From the NCBI GenBank assembly GCA_022837485.1, contig JALHHH010000022.1, positions 1 to 35,769 of the forward strand: a stretch of DNA of 35,769 nt, written 5' to 3'. The stretch is from Bacteroidales bacterium. GTDB taxonomy: Bacteria; Bacteroidota; Bacteroidia; Bacteroidales; Lentimicrobiaceae. Shown piece by piece: positions 16,943 through 24,141 of this stretch. Numbering within the stretch: position 1 is the stretch's first letter; each line of letters begins with the position of its first letter. Both the position numbers and the translations under genes were made by a program. The notes beneath the pieces are model-generated. The model was given only the letters and a program-made list of their open reading frames with translations, was not told where the DNA came from and made no database searches.

Positions 16943-17181
16943 TATTCATACTTTCGGCCTAGTTGTCAGATCAAATACGCTTAAACATTTAAAGCCATTT
17001 ATTTTTTGTTGGATATTTTTTCCTGTTATTTATTGAAATTTCATTGCAATAGACTGAATATTAAGATAATGAAATGATTGTAAATTCAAAAACTCATCCT
17101 GCAACAGTAAACATTTCCTAAGATTTATAATATTATTATCGAAAATCCTGTATTCTGAGAATATATTTTGAGATACTGTAT

Positions 17182-17189
17182 TATCTTTG
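17182..17189 (+). promoter_or_regulatory. -7 element for the 109-aa Myb/SANT-like gene
   Basis: TATCTTTG is an exact TAnnTTTG match 44 bases upstream of the ATG at 17234. No clear TTTG lies at -33. The 16944-17181 part of the gap is AT-rich with nothing else recognisable. Confidence 0.5.
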
Positions 17190-17233
17190 CATCAACTCAC
17201 TAAAGAAATGAAACTAATTTAAACCAAAAAATT

Positions 17234-17563
17234 ATGGATAAGGTAAGATTAAAAGCATCACCGGAACAAATCGATGAGCTTGTAAAGGCAGAAGAAGCAA
17301 AGCTCAGGTTAAAACTTGAAGAAGATATTAAAAATCTTCGTAAAAAGTATGAGTATATCGATATCCCCCTCCAGATTCCTGCCGGAGAAAGCAAAGGATC
17401 GGGTCAGCGCACGAAGTGGACTGCCGGTGATGTGGAAAAACTCATCAGGCTCTACGCTCACGAAAACAAGAAACCCAAAGCCATCTCTCAGGAAATCGGA
17501 AAACCCGTTAAAGTTGTTAATGCAAAGGTCGCAGTTCTGAAGAAGAAAGGTATGATCGGTTAA
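17234..17563 (+). CDS. Small protein with coiled coil and Myb/SANT-like C-terminus
   Basis: A 109-residue protein I cannot place in a named family. Residues about 5-42 are highly charged (many K/E, EAKLRLKLEEDIKNLRKK) and should form a helix or coiled coil. A short Gly/Ser linker follows. Residues about 61-105 start TKWTAGDVEKLIRLYA and continue through ISQEIGKPVKVVNAKVAVLKKKG. The leading Trp and the three-helix pattern resemble a SANT/Myb-type or helix-turn-helix DNA-binding domain. It is basic overall, has no signal peptide or Cys, and stands alone with its own -7 motif and terminator. A nucleoid-associated or regulatory role is a reasonable guess, not shown by sequence. Confidence 0.8.
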   Translation: MDKVRLKASPEQIDELVKAEEAKLRLKLEEDIKNLRKKYEYIDIPLQIPAGESKGSGQRTKWTAGDVEKLIRLYAHENKKPKAISQEIGKPVKVVNAKVAVLKKKGMIG

Positions 17564-17589
17564 ACCTGTTTTTGATGGTTTTGCAAAAG

Positions 17590-17618
17590 AAAAATGCACC
17601 CTCTGCAGGTGCATTTTT
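17590..17618 (+). terminator. Rho-independent terminator after the Myb/SANT-like gene
   Basis: AAAAATGCACC (17590-17600) pairs with GGTGCATTTTT (17608-17618) around a 7-nt loop, with a run of T following. It lies 26 bases after the stop at 17563. Confidence 0.9.
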
Positions 17619-17657
17619 TTATTTCCTTTCGCCGGGTAAAAATGATTTTTAAATGAG

Positions 17658-17665
17658 GAAACGAG
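17658..17665. repeat. Left 8-bp target site duplication (GAAACGAG)
   Basis: GAAACGAG directly abuts the left end of the insertion sequence and is repeated exactly at 19114-19121. Eight bases is the usual duplication length for ISL3-type elements. Confidence 0.85.
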
Positions 17666-17698
17666 GGATCAAGATCAAAACCTGTGGATTAAGTCAAA

Positions 17699-18691
17699 TT
17701 AGGCATAGAGTTTAGATAACCGAAAGAGGAAGAAATTAACATCACTGACACCTCTATATTGTTGTCTGAAAGTTTTAATCTTAGCATTAAAAGATTCAGC
17801 ACTTGCATTGGTACTTCGGTTATCGAAGTAGTTGAGGATTTTCCTATAATGATTCATTATTGTCTTGGAGATCGTGTTAAAGGCTTTAAATCCTGCTTTT
17901 TCGACCTTTTCATGCCATTTAGCGAGTCTGGTAAATGCATAGATTTTCTCAGTTGTGGAAGTGTATATTCTTGATAAGCTTTGGGTTAATTCATAGGCCA
18001 ATTTGATATCAGGGAAGCGTTCAAATAGTATTGCCGCTCTATCAGCCTGTTGTTGGGTCCAGTTCTGCTCACTTTTATAAAGCAAGTATCTGCTTCTGGC
18101 AAGTAGTTGCTTAAAGGTATCTCCGTTGGGTAACACTTCTGGAATAAATATCTGTTAGTACGTTTTTGCTTTCTCGATAGCGTCATTCTCCTGATCCAAT
18201 GCTTCCCACCGGTGTTTAATGCGTATTTCCTGAAGGGCTTCTGTTGCTAATTGCTGGACATGGAATCTGTCAATAACAATAGTCGCTTTGGGGAAACACT
18301 TTCGCACAATAAGATTCATGTTTCCGGCCAAATCCAAGGTAACCTCAATCACCTTATTGCGTTCTTTTGCCGGAAGTTGAAACAGCAACGGAATGATTGT
18401 ATCGGAGTTGGTGCCTTCCAGAATAGCTACCAGTGCGCCTTTCTTGCCTTTGGCTGATTTATTGGTGATGATGGTATAAAGTTCACCCTGAGATAAGGAG
18501 GTTTCGTCAATCGAAAGATATGGCCCCAGATTCTCTGGAAAGATCAAACCCTTACTTGCATCTTTGCAGTGTTCCCATTGACTGAAATCGCTCAATTTGT
18601 TGCGATAATAACGTTGCAACTTCTTGCCTGGCACTCCATAAAACGATCCTATGGTTTGAATGCTATGAGCCTGGGTATCGGCCGATTTCTT
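17699..18691 (-). pseudogene. ISL3-like DDE transposase, interrupted by an in-frame stop
   Basis: The reading frame is open from about 18691 (just after a TAA in this frame) to the stop at 17699, except for one TAA at 18157-18155. Before the stop it encodes ADTQAHSIQTIGSFYGVPG, then LSIDETSLSQGELYT, then LDLAGNMNLIVRKCFP with DRFHVQQLA, the DDE core of ISL3-type transposases. After the stop, in the same frame, it continues FIPEVLPNGDTFKQLLARSRYLL and ends with the conserved region around NASAESFNAKIKTFRQQYRG, which holds the catalytic Glu. A single nonsense change therefore separates the first and last catalytic residues. Readthrough aside, the element should not transpose on its own. Confidence 0.85.
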
Positions 18692-19028
18692 TTAAAAAAG
18701 CAGCAAAATCCTTTGTGATTCGCGTCCCCTTAGCTACAAGATTCCAGTCTCTGAAAACTACTTTGCCTGTGTCTTCATTGAGCCAGCGCCGTCGTGTTAT
18801 ATGAAGAAATACATTATATCCCCTGATAGGAAAATCCTGGATAGTCACTTCATCGAAAAAACCTTTGGAAATAAGCTTATTGCCTCGATACTCATCGGGT
18901 ATGGTGTTCAACTCTTTGAGATAAATATGAAGGTTCTCACCTTCTTTTTTATGATGGGTTAATTCAAAATAATCTTCTACAGAATCTGGTAAGAATAGTT
19001 TTAAAAGCACCTTGAAAGAGTCGTCCAT
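18663..19028 (-). CDS. ISAon1-type transposase N-terminal region protein
   Basis: A 121-residue protein resembling the separately annotated N-terminal-region proteins of ISAon1-type elements. It opens MDDSFKVLLKLFLPDSVEDYF and has the stretch DFPIRGYNVFLHITRRRW with GKVVFRDWNLVAKGTR. It probably contributes DNA binding to the transposase. It ends in a frame different from the following transposase part; the transposase frame begins within its last codons, after the slippery run T6A4. A fusion would require a +1 shift or loss of one base by polymerase slippage there. This ORF itself is intact. Confidence 0.8.
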   Translation of the reverse strand: MDDSFKVLLKLFLPDSVEDYFELTHHKKEGENLHIYLKELNTIPDEYRGNKLISKGFFDEVTIQDFPIRGYNVFLHITRRRWLNEDTGKVVFRDWNLVAKGTRITKDFAAFLKEIGRYPGS

Positions 19029-19077
19029 GGCAAAAAATTAGTTTCTGCAAAGATCTCTATTAACTCTTTGCTCCACA

Positions 19078-19113
19078 ACTTTTGTGCATGATCCCCACTT
19101 TTGTGCATGATCC
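19078..19113. repeat. Tandem 17-bp repeat at the right end of the insertion sequence
   Basis: ACTTTTGTGCATGATCC occurs at 19078-19094 and again at 19097-19113, separated by CC (19-bp period). The outer copy is the terminal inverted repeat. The inner copy may be a second transposase-binding site or a decayed duplicate of the end. Confidence 0.8.
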
Positions 19114-19121
19114 GAAACGAG
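19114..19121. repeat. Right 8-bp target site duplication (GAAACGAG)
   Basis: This is an exact copy of the octamer at 17658-17665 and directly follows the right end of the insertion sequence. Confidence 0.85.
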
Positions 19122-19142
19122 GGAATGTGAAGATTTAAAAAT

Positions 19143-19179
19143 AAAGAAAAAGGATACCTCAAATGGCATCCTTTTCTTT
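19143..19179 (-). terminator. Hairpin terminator downstream of tRNA-Pro
   Basis: AAAGAAAAAGGATACC (19143-19158) pairs with GGCATCCTTTTCTTT (19165-19179), with one bulged A and one G-U-type mismatch, around a 6-nt loop. On the minus strand it begins 1-2 bases after the tRNA 3' end and finishes in a T-rich tract, as expected for the tRNA transcript terminator. Confidence 0.7.
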
Positions 19180-19180
19180 G

Positions 19181-19254
19181 TCGGAGTGGTCAGACTCGAA
19201 CTGACGACCACTTGCACCCCATGCAAGTACGCTAGCCAACTGCGCCACACCCCG
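19181..19254 (-). tRNA. tRNA-Pro (anticodon GGG)
   Basis: A 74-nt cloverleaf on the minus strand. The acceptor stem CGGGGTG pairs with CACTCCG (one G-U pair), and the discriminator base is A. The D arm is GCGC-AGTTGGCTA-GCGT. The anticodon arm CTTGC-ATGGGGT-GCAAG has loop positions 34-36 GGG, which reads proline codons CCC and CCU. The T arm is GTCAG-TTCGAGT-CTGAC. CCA is not encoded; the 3' end is followed by CAA. It is a single gene with a promoter upstream and a hairpin directly downstream. Confidence 0.95.
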
Positions 19255-19293
19255 TACCTGGTCGTTAAAACAACTGAAAGCGTTTCAACGGTG

Positions 19294-19322
19294 CAAAAAT
19301 ACAAAAGTTTCGCTCACACAAA
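19294..19322 (-). promoter_or_regulatory. Promoter of tRNA-Pro
   Basis: On the minus strand TTTG (19322-19319) is followed after 17 nt by TATTTTTG (19301-19294), matching the Bacteroidota promoter, with an alternative TTG at 19325-19323 giving a 21-nt spacer. The -7 element lies 39 bases before the mature tRNA 5' end. Confidence 0.6.
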
Positions 19323-19416
19323 CAATAAACTTATAAAAAATGTCGTCAGTTATGACATGTCAAAATGTCTATGTGTTAAGTGTCAATAAATCAAATAATT
19401 AAATTTGTGGCATGGT

Positions 19417-19448
19417 TTTGGGCAGGTGCTGGCAAAATTGTAATTTTG
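19417..19448 (+). promoter_or_regulatory. Promoter of trxB
   Basis: TTTG (19417-19420), a 20-nt spacer and TAATTTTG (19441-19448) match the Bacteroidota consensus. The motif lies 47 bases upstream of the ATG at 19496. A second -7-like site, TAAATTTG, at 19400-19407 lacks a -33 partner. Confidence 0.7.
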
Positions 19449-19495
19449 GCGGGCGGCGAGGTGCCGTTTCCGGAATTCTATAAAGAAAACTACCC

Positions 19496-20440
19496 ATGAG
19501 TGAAGAAATTGAAAAAGTAGAATGCCTGATCATAGGATCGGGACCTGCAGGGTACACTGCAGCCATTTATGCAGCAAGAGCTGATCTGAAACCTGTTGTT
19601 TATCAGGGTCTGCAACCTGGCGGACAGTTAACTTCCACCACGGAGGTCGACAACTTCCCCGGCTATCCCGATGGGGTTCAGGGCCCGGAAATGATGATGG
19701 ACATGCAACGTCAGGCCGAGCGATTTGGTACCGATATGCGCTGGGGCATTATCACCGAAGCTGACTTTTCAAAACGTCCCTTCCGGCTTGTAGCCGATGA
19801 AACGAAAACCATTTTTGCTGAAACCGTTATCATTGCTACCGGTGCCACTGCCCAGTATCTCGGCCTTGAGTCGGAAGCCAGGTATAACGGACACGGCGTT
19901 TCTGCATGTGCTACCTGCGACGGATTTTTCTTCCGCGGACAGGATATGGCAGTTGTAGGTGGTGGAGATACTGCCTGTGAAGAAGCTTCATACCTTGCCA
20001 AACTGGGAAGGAAAATCTATATGATCGTGCGTCGCGACGAACTCCGTGCCAGCAAAGCCATGCAGAACAGGGTTATGAATACACCGAACATCGAAATTCT
20101 CTGGAATCACGTTACCGAAGAGATACTGGGCGACGGCAAGACCGTTACAGGTGCCATGCTTAAAAATGTGAAGACCGGCGAGAAAAAACAGATTGATGTT
20201 CAGGGGTTCTTCGTAGCTATCGGTCATAAACCGAACACGGATCTGTTTAAAGGACAAATCCAGCTGGATGAAACCGGTTACATTAAAACCATTCCCGGAA
20301 CTACGCAAACGAATATTCCGGGAGTATTTGCTGCCGGAGATGTACAGGATCATGTTTTCCGCCAGGCTATAACCGCTGCCGGAACCGGTTGTATGGCTGC
20401 CCTGGAAGCGGAGCGCTTCCTTGCAAGCCAGAACGATTGA
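19496..20440 (+). CDS. trxB: Thioredoxin-disulfide reductase
   Basis: A 314-residue flavoenzyme of the low-molecular-weight class. It reduces thioredoxin with NADPH in the cytoplasm. Visible parts are the N-terminal FAD-binding GSGPAGYTAAIYAARA (about 14-29), the redox-active ACATCDGFFFRG with the CxxC pair near residues 139-142, the NADPH-binding GGGDTACEEASYLAKLG (about 158-174), and the C-terminal FAD motif GVFAAGDVQD near 280. Length and motif order are typical. It is a single gene with a canonical promoter and a strong terminator. Confidence 0.97.
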   Translation: MSEEIEKVECLIIGSGPAGYTAAIYAARADLKPVVYQGLQPGGQLTSTTEVDNFPGYPDGVQGPEMMMDMQRQAERFGTDMRWGIITEADFSKRPFRLVADETKTIFAETVIIATGATAQYLGLESEARYNGHGVSACATCDGFFFRGQDMAVVGGGDTACEEASYLAKLGRKIYMIVRRDELRASKAMQNRVMNTPNIEILWNHVTEEILGDGKTVTGAMLKNVKTGEKKQIDVQGFFVAIGHKPNTDLFKGQIQLDETGYIKTIPGTTQTNIPGVFAAGDVQDHVFRQAITAAGTGCMAALEAERFLASQND

Positions 20441-20481
20441 TTCCCGTCCCGGTTCGCAGGCATACCTGCCTTGAAAAATTA

Positions 20482-20528
20482 AACTGCCGTTAACTGCTTC
20501 GGTTGCAGCTAACGGCAGTTATTTTTTC
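20482..20528 (+). terminator. Rho-independent terminator of trxB
   Basis: A 16-nt stem, 20482-20497 against 20505-20520, with one mismatch (AACTGCCGTTAACTGC against GCAGCTAACGGCAGTT) and a 7-nt loop, is followed by ATTTTTTC. It lies 41 bases after the stop at 20440. Confidence 0.92.
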
Positions 20529-20604
20529 TATACTTTGCCTTTCTCCGGATCGTTAACGTCTGTGCGATTTCAGAAATTCGTAACTGAATTTTTCCGGATT
20601 GCGG

Positions 20605-22377
20605 TTATTTACTTTTCTTTCCCCTTCCGGAACCAAATTTGCGTTCCGGTTTCCGCCATGGCGATTCGGATCCGCTGTTGTGTGGAGGTTTGCTGCGCTG
20701 AAACGGCGATCTTGTTTTCCTCTTTTCAGGAACGAACTCCCGCTCACTTGCTTTTTCAATTCTGACGCCTCTCGGATTAGAATTGTCGTTCCCAAACGCC
20801 TTTAAAATCCGGCCTACAGAATCAGTATCCACATCTACAAATGAATAGCTGTCCATAATATCGATCCGGCCGATTTTAATCTCCCGCGAACGGGTAACCT
20901 CGTTAATCAGGCCAATGATCTGGGGAGGCAAAACCTTATCCTTTCTGCCAACACTGATAAACAGGCGGGTAAACTGCCCTTCATCGCCTTTTCTTTTCTT
21001 TCTGTCTCTGGTATTATCGCTTTCTCTGCCCTCTTTCGGCGTACGTGAATCCTCTTCAACGTTCAGGTCTCTGGCATCGCGGTAATATTCAAGAAAGCGG
21101 TTGAATTCGAGAGAAACAAACCGTTTTATAATTTCTTCCCTGTCCATCCACTCAACTTTACGATAGATTACCGGAAGAAATGACTCAATTTCGGTGTCTA
21201 TCTCAACGTTTTCCATTCGGTCGATTTGGTGGAAGAGTTGTTTTTCGCATACCTGAACGCCGGTAGGGATTTTTGCTTTCGCGAATTCACGGCCGATTTT
21301 TTTCTCGATCTGCCTGATTTTGAATTTCTCCTTAAGGTTAATGATGGAGATACAGGTACCGGTTTTATCTGCCCTTCCGGTTCGTCCGCTCCGGTGAATA
21401 TAGACCTCCGAATCGTCGGGAAGATTGTAGTTAATAACGTGCGTCAGATCGTTGACATCCAGTCCGCGGGCTGCAACATCGGTTGCTACCAGCATCTGCA
21501 ATGTTTTCTTCCTGAAGCGGTTCATAACGTTGTCGCGTGCCGCCTGTGAAAGGTCGCCGTGCAGTGAATCGGCACTGTAGCCGTCGCGGATCAGCGAGTC
21601 GGCAATTTCCTGTGTTTCGATACGGGTACGGCAGAAGATGATGGCATAAATCCGTGGATTGAAGTCGGCAAGGCGCTTCAGAGCCGCATAACGATCGCGG
21701 GCCTGAACCATATAATAAATATGTTTTACATTGGCCGTTCCGGTATTTCTTTTTCCAATGCTTTTGATTACCGGATCGTTCATATATTTCGACAGAATGC
21801 GCTCCACCTCTTCGGGCATGGTTGCCGAGAACAGAAGAGTGTGTTTATCCGCAGGAGTTTCGTCCAGAATAGTATCCACCTCTTCCTGGAAACCCATGTC
21901 GAGCATCTCATCGGCCTCATCCAGTACAGCCCATTTTACATGGCTGAAATCAACCCGTTTTCTGCGGATCATATCGTTGAGTCTGCCGGGAGTGGCTACA
22001 ATAATCTGTGGACCTTCCACCAACTGCTTTATCTGGAGCTCGATGCTTGCACCGCCGTATACCGATGCGATTTTTATACCGGGGATATTTACTGCAAAAC
22101 TGCGGAGATCCCTGGATATCTGAAGACATAGTTCACGCGTCGGACACAATACCAGTGCCTGGGTTTTATTCAGCTTCGGATCTGTGTGATGCAAAACCGG
22201 CAATCCAAATGCAGCCGTTTTACCGGTGCCGGTTTGCGCAAGTCCGACAAGGTCGGTGGGGTTAGCTGTTAGTGCGGGGATTACTTCGGCCTGGACAGGC
22301 ATGGGTTCCTTAAACCCGAGGGCTTCAACCGCCTCAATCAGGAGGGGGTTTAAGCCAAGTTCTTGAAAATTAGGCAT
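20605..22377 (-). CDS. DEAD-box RNA helicase with DbpA/DeaD-type RNA-binding domain
   Basis: A 590-residue ATP-dependent RNA helicase. The DEAD core has the Q-motif region (FQELGLNP), AQTGTGKT at 47-54, PTRELCLQ, ATPGRL, VLDEADEMLDMGF (DEAD at 153-156), SAT at 184-186, and HRSGRTGRADKTG near 330 in the second RecA-like domain. Residues about 465-545 (VLPPQIIGLINEVTRSREIKI, then SYSFVDVDTDSVGRIL) form a DbpA/CsdA-type RNA-binding domain. The last 40 residues are Lys/Arg/Ser-rich. It is closest in layout to DeaD/CsdA proteins, which act in cold-shock ribosome assembly and mRNA decay. The exact orthology is not settled by eye. Confidence 0.93.
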   Translation of the reverse strand: MPNFQELGLNPLLIEAVEALGFKEPMPVQAEVIPALTANPTDLVGLAQTGTGKTAAFGLPVLHHTDPKLNKTQALVLCPTRELCLQISRDLRSFAVNIPGIKIASVYGGASIELQIKQLVEGPQIIVATPGRLNDMIRRKRVDFSHVKWAVLDEADEMLDMGFQEEVDTILDETPADKHTLLFSATMPEEVERILSKYMNDPVIKSIGKRNTGTANVKHIYYMVQARDRYAALKRLADFNPRIYAIIFCRTRIETQEIADSLIRDGYSADSLHGDLSQAARDNVMNRFRKKTLQMLVATDVAARGLDVNDLTHVINYNLPDDSEVYIHRSGRTGRADKTGTCISIINLKEKFKIRQIEKKIGREFAKAKIPTGVQVCEKQLFHQIDRMENVEIDTEIESFLPVIYRKVEWMDREEIIKRFVSLEFNRFLEYYRDARDLNVEEDSRTPKEGRESDNTRDRKKRKGDEGQFTRLFISVGRKDKVLPPQIIGLINEVTRSREIKIGRIDIMDSYSFVDVDTDSVGRILKAFGNDNSNPRGVRIEKASEREFVPEKRKTRSPFQRSKPPHNSGSESPWRKPERKFGSGRGKKSK

Positions 22378-22400
22378 AAATTTGTTTAGAAAAACGGCTG

Positions 22401-22408
22401 CAAAGGTA
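22401..22408 (-). promoter_or_regulatory. -7 element of the DEAD-box helicase gene
   Basis: The minus strand reads TACCTTTG, an exact TAnnTTTG match 23 bases upstream of the ATG at 22377. No TTTG is found at the usual -33 distance, so activator dependence is possible. Confidence 0.55.
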
Positions 22409-22501
22409 GTACTATTATTTGGGTATTTTGTTATGCAGTGTAAATAAATGAATTAAATACCTGAATTAACATCTGCAGTGCCCGTTGAATGCCATTCTTT
22501 A

Positions 22502-22519
22502 TATGCAAAAATTTGCATA
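22502..22519. repeat. 8-bp inverted repeat upstream of the helicase promoter
   Basis: TATGCAAA-AA-TTTGCATA is a perfect inverted repeat with a 2-nt centre. It lies about 95 bases upstream of the helicase -7 element and has no T run, so it resembles an operator more than a terminator. The rest of the 22409-22683 gap shows nothing recognisable, including no clear terminator for the upstream transporter gene. Confidence 0.5.
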
Positions 22520-22683
22520 ACCGGAGTACTACAGCTTCTTGCAGCGCCTTTACCTCGATAAACGCAGTAAAAGTAACTGATTGTAAATCAGGAATAAAAC
22601 CGAATGAAATACACAACCTTATGGGCTGGTTTACCGGGAATGCACCTTACTGCCCCTGACGGAGAGTCTGTAATAAGCCGTAT

Positions 22684-23958
22684 TTACTTCCAGAATATAC
22701 CGAAAAGTATATAGGCTACAATCAGGGTTATAATGATGTTGAATAACTGAGCAATCAGAAATGCATAAAGTGGCCTGCCCTTATCCATCGTAACAAGATC
22801 CTTAAAGCGGGTTTCGAGTCCTATGCAAACGAAGGCAAGGTTAAACCACAGCGATTGATAACTTTTGATTGTTTTGCCTGCGGTAATAGCTGTTTCGTTA
22901 TCAATCAGGAAAGAGAATGCGAGCGAAGCGAGGATAAATCCGAGTACGAACTTTGGAAACCGTTCCCAGATAATACCCAGCGTTGGTTTTTCGGCAGATT
23001 CATCTTTGCCGGCCTGCCGGTAGGTCCAGAAAATCGAGATCAGAAAGGCAGCAACTCCCAGAAGTACATTCTGCGAAAACTTGATAATGGTACTGAATTT
23101 AAGTGCAATGTCGCCTGCAATGGTACCCCCGGCTACTACCGCTCCGGTCGTATCGATTGATCCGCCAAGCCAGGCTCCGGTCACTTCATCCGGCAGATTC
23201 ATCCATCGCGCCAGCAAAGGCATAAAAATCATCATAGGAATGGCAACAACCAGCACCAGCGAAATTACATAACTCAGTTTTTTGCTGTCGCCTTTAATGG
23301 CTCCCGCCGTTGCTATGGCAGCAGAAACGCCGCAGATACTTACCGCACTCGCCAGCATGATGCTCAGCTCTTCGTCGACTTTTAATTTTTTTGCAATCCA
23401 GAATGCGAAATACCAGACAGAAACAACAACAATAACAGCCTGAAGTACTCCGTAAAGTCCGGCTTTCATTATTTCCGAGAAGAGTATGGTAGCACCCAGC
23501 ATCACAAGACCGATTTTGATGTAAAATTCGCTCTGTATGCCGGCCTTAAGCCATTGGGGAGTTTTAATGACATTGCTGATAAACAATCCGATAAGCAGCG
23601 AAAACAGCACCGTTTCAAGTCCCAGATCTTTCATCGAACCGCTGGATGCAATAAACTGTGCTATCATCGAAAGAATGAAAACGACAGGAAAAGCCGTCAG
23701 AAGTTCTTTGCCCTTTTTTCCCATCAGCCATGCTCCTGCAAGAGAGAAAAAGAAAAAATACATAAAGGTTAATGCCAAACGGATTGTATTGCCCGTAGTA
23801 AAAACCTCTGTACTTAGAACTGTCCATCCGGTCCATCCCGATTTCGGTCCGAATTTGGGCAGCTCAGGAAAAAAGGAAGTCGCAACGATAGCCATGATCA
23901 GGATAATGCCAACCACAACACTTGCCCAGTCTTCGGTGAGTTTGAATTTTTTCAGCAT
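22684..23958 (-). CDS. YeiH/UPF0324 family putative sulfate exporter
   Basis: A 424-residue multi-pass membrane protein with about 10-11 hydrophobic segments spread over its length. It matches the YeiH/UPF0324 (Cons_hypoth698) family, annotated as putative sulfate exporters because some members accompany sulfoacetaldehyde or cysteate degradation genes. Recognisable stretches are GLFISNVIKTPQWLKAGI, the conserved SAVSICGVSAAIATAGAI and GAWLGGSIDTTGAVVAGG. There are no sulfonate-degradation genes in the window, so the substrate is not supported by context. It has a canonical promoter with a very short leader. The start at 23958 gives the normal family N-terminus. Confidence 0.88.
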   Translation of the reverse strand: MLKKFKLTEDWASVVVGIILIMAIVATSFFPELPKFGPKSGWTGWTVLSTEVFTTGNTIRLALTFMYFFFFSLAGAWLMGKKGKELLTAFPVVFILSMIAQFIASSGSMKDLGLETVLFSLLIGLFISNVIKTPQWLKAGIQSEFYIKIGLVMLGATILFSEIMKAGLYGVLQAVIVVVSVWYFAFWIAKKLKVDEELSIMLASAVSICGVSAAIATAGAIKGDSKKLSYVISLVLVVAIPMMIFMPLLARWMNLPDEVTGAWLGGSIDTTGAVVAGGTIAGDIALKFSTIIKFSQNVLLGVAAFLISIFWTYRQAGKDESAEKPTLGIIWERFPKFVLGFILASLAFSFLIDNETAITAGKTIKSYQSLWFNLAFVCIGLETRFKDLVTMDKGRPLYAFLIAQLFNIIITLIVAYILFGIFWK

Positions 23959-23980
23959 AGAGCCTTGTTTTTAGGATGAA

Positions 23981-24011
23981 CAAATGTAAAAATAAAAATT
24001 CCCTTTCCAAA
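23981..24011 (-). promoter_or_regulatory. Promoter of the YeiH-type transporter
   Basis: On the minus strand TTTG (24011-24008), a 19-nt spacer and TACATTTG (23988-23981) give a full match to the Bacteroidota consensus, 22 bases upstream of the ATG. Confidence 0.75.
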
Positions 24012-24108
24012 AAAGTTTAATAATCTGTAAGACAAATATATAGGTGGGATGTCCAGGAGTATTTCCGATAAAAAGCGATCTCTTTTCACGGGGTTTGAAT
24101 ACCTTTCT

Positions 24109-24116
24109 TAACTTTG
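24109..24116 (+). promoter_or_regulatory. -7 element of purL
   Basis: TAACTTTG matches TAnnTTTG and lies 25 bases upstream of the ATG at 24142. The nearest TTTG (24094-24097) is only 11 nt away, too close for a canonical -33. Confidence 0.5.
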
Positions 24117-24141
24117 TGCCTTCCTTCAAATACGTTATATT

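Larger units (their letters stand above)
17666..19113 (-). mobile_element. ISL3-like (ISAon1-type) insertion sequence, decayed
   Basis: A 1448-bp element with both ends definable. It is flanked by exact 8-bp direct repeats GAAACGAG. The termini are imperfect inverted repeats: the left end reads GGATCAAGATCAAAACCTG inward and the right end reads GGATCATGCACAAAAGTGG inward, and both continue with a similar GGGGATCA/TGGATTA block. It encodes on the minus strand an N-terminal-region ORF and a DDE transposase broken by an internal stop. It sits in the gap between two terminators, downstream of both the Myb/SANT-like gene and tRNA-Pro, so the insertion looks neutral for its neighbours. The family call rests on protein recognition plus duplication length. 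Confidence 0.88.

Noticed and set aside
17666..19254. tRNA-Pro as an integration site of a genomic island
   Set aside because: The only mobile DNA beside the tRNA is an insertion sequence with its own target duplication. There is no integrase and no repeat of the tRNA 3' end.
19038..19304. 88-codon open frame on the minus strand
   Set aside because: It runs through tRNA-Pro, its terminator and the insertion-sequence end, so it cannot be a real protein gene.
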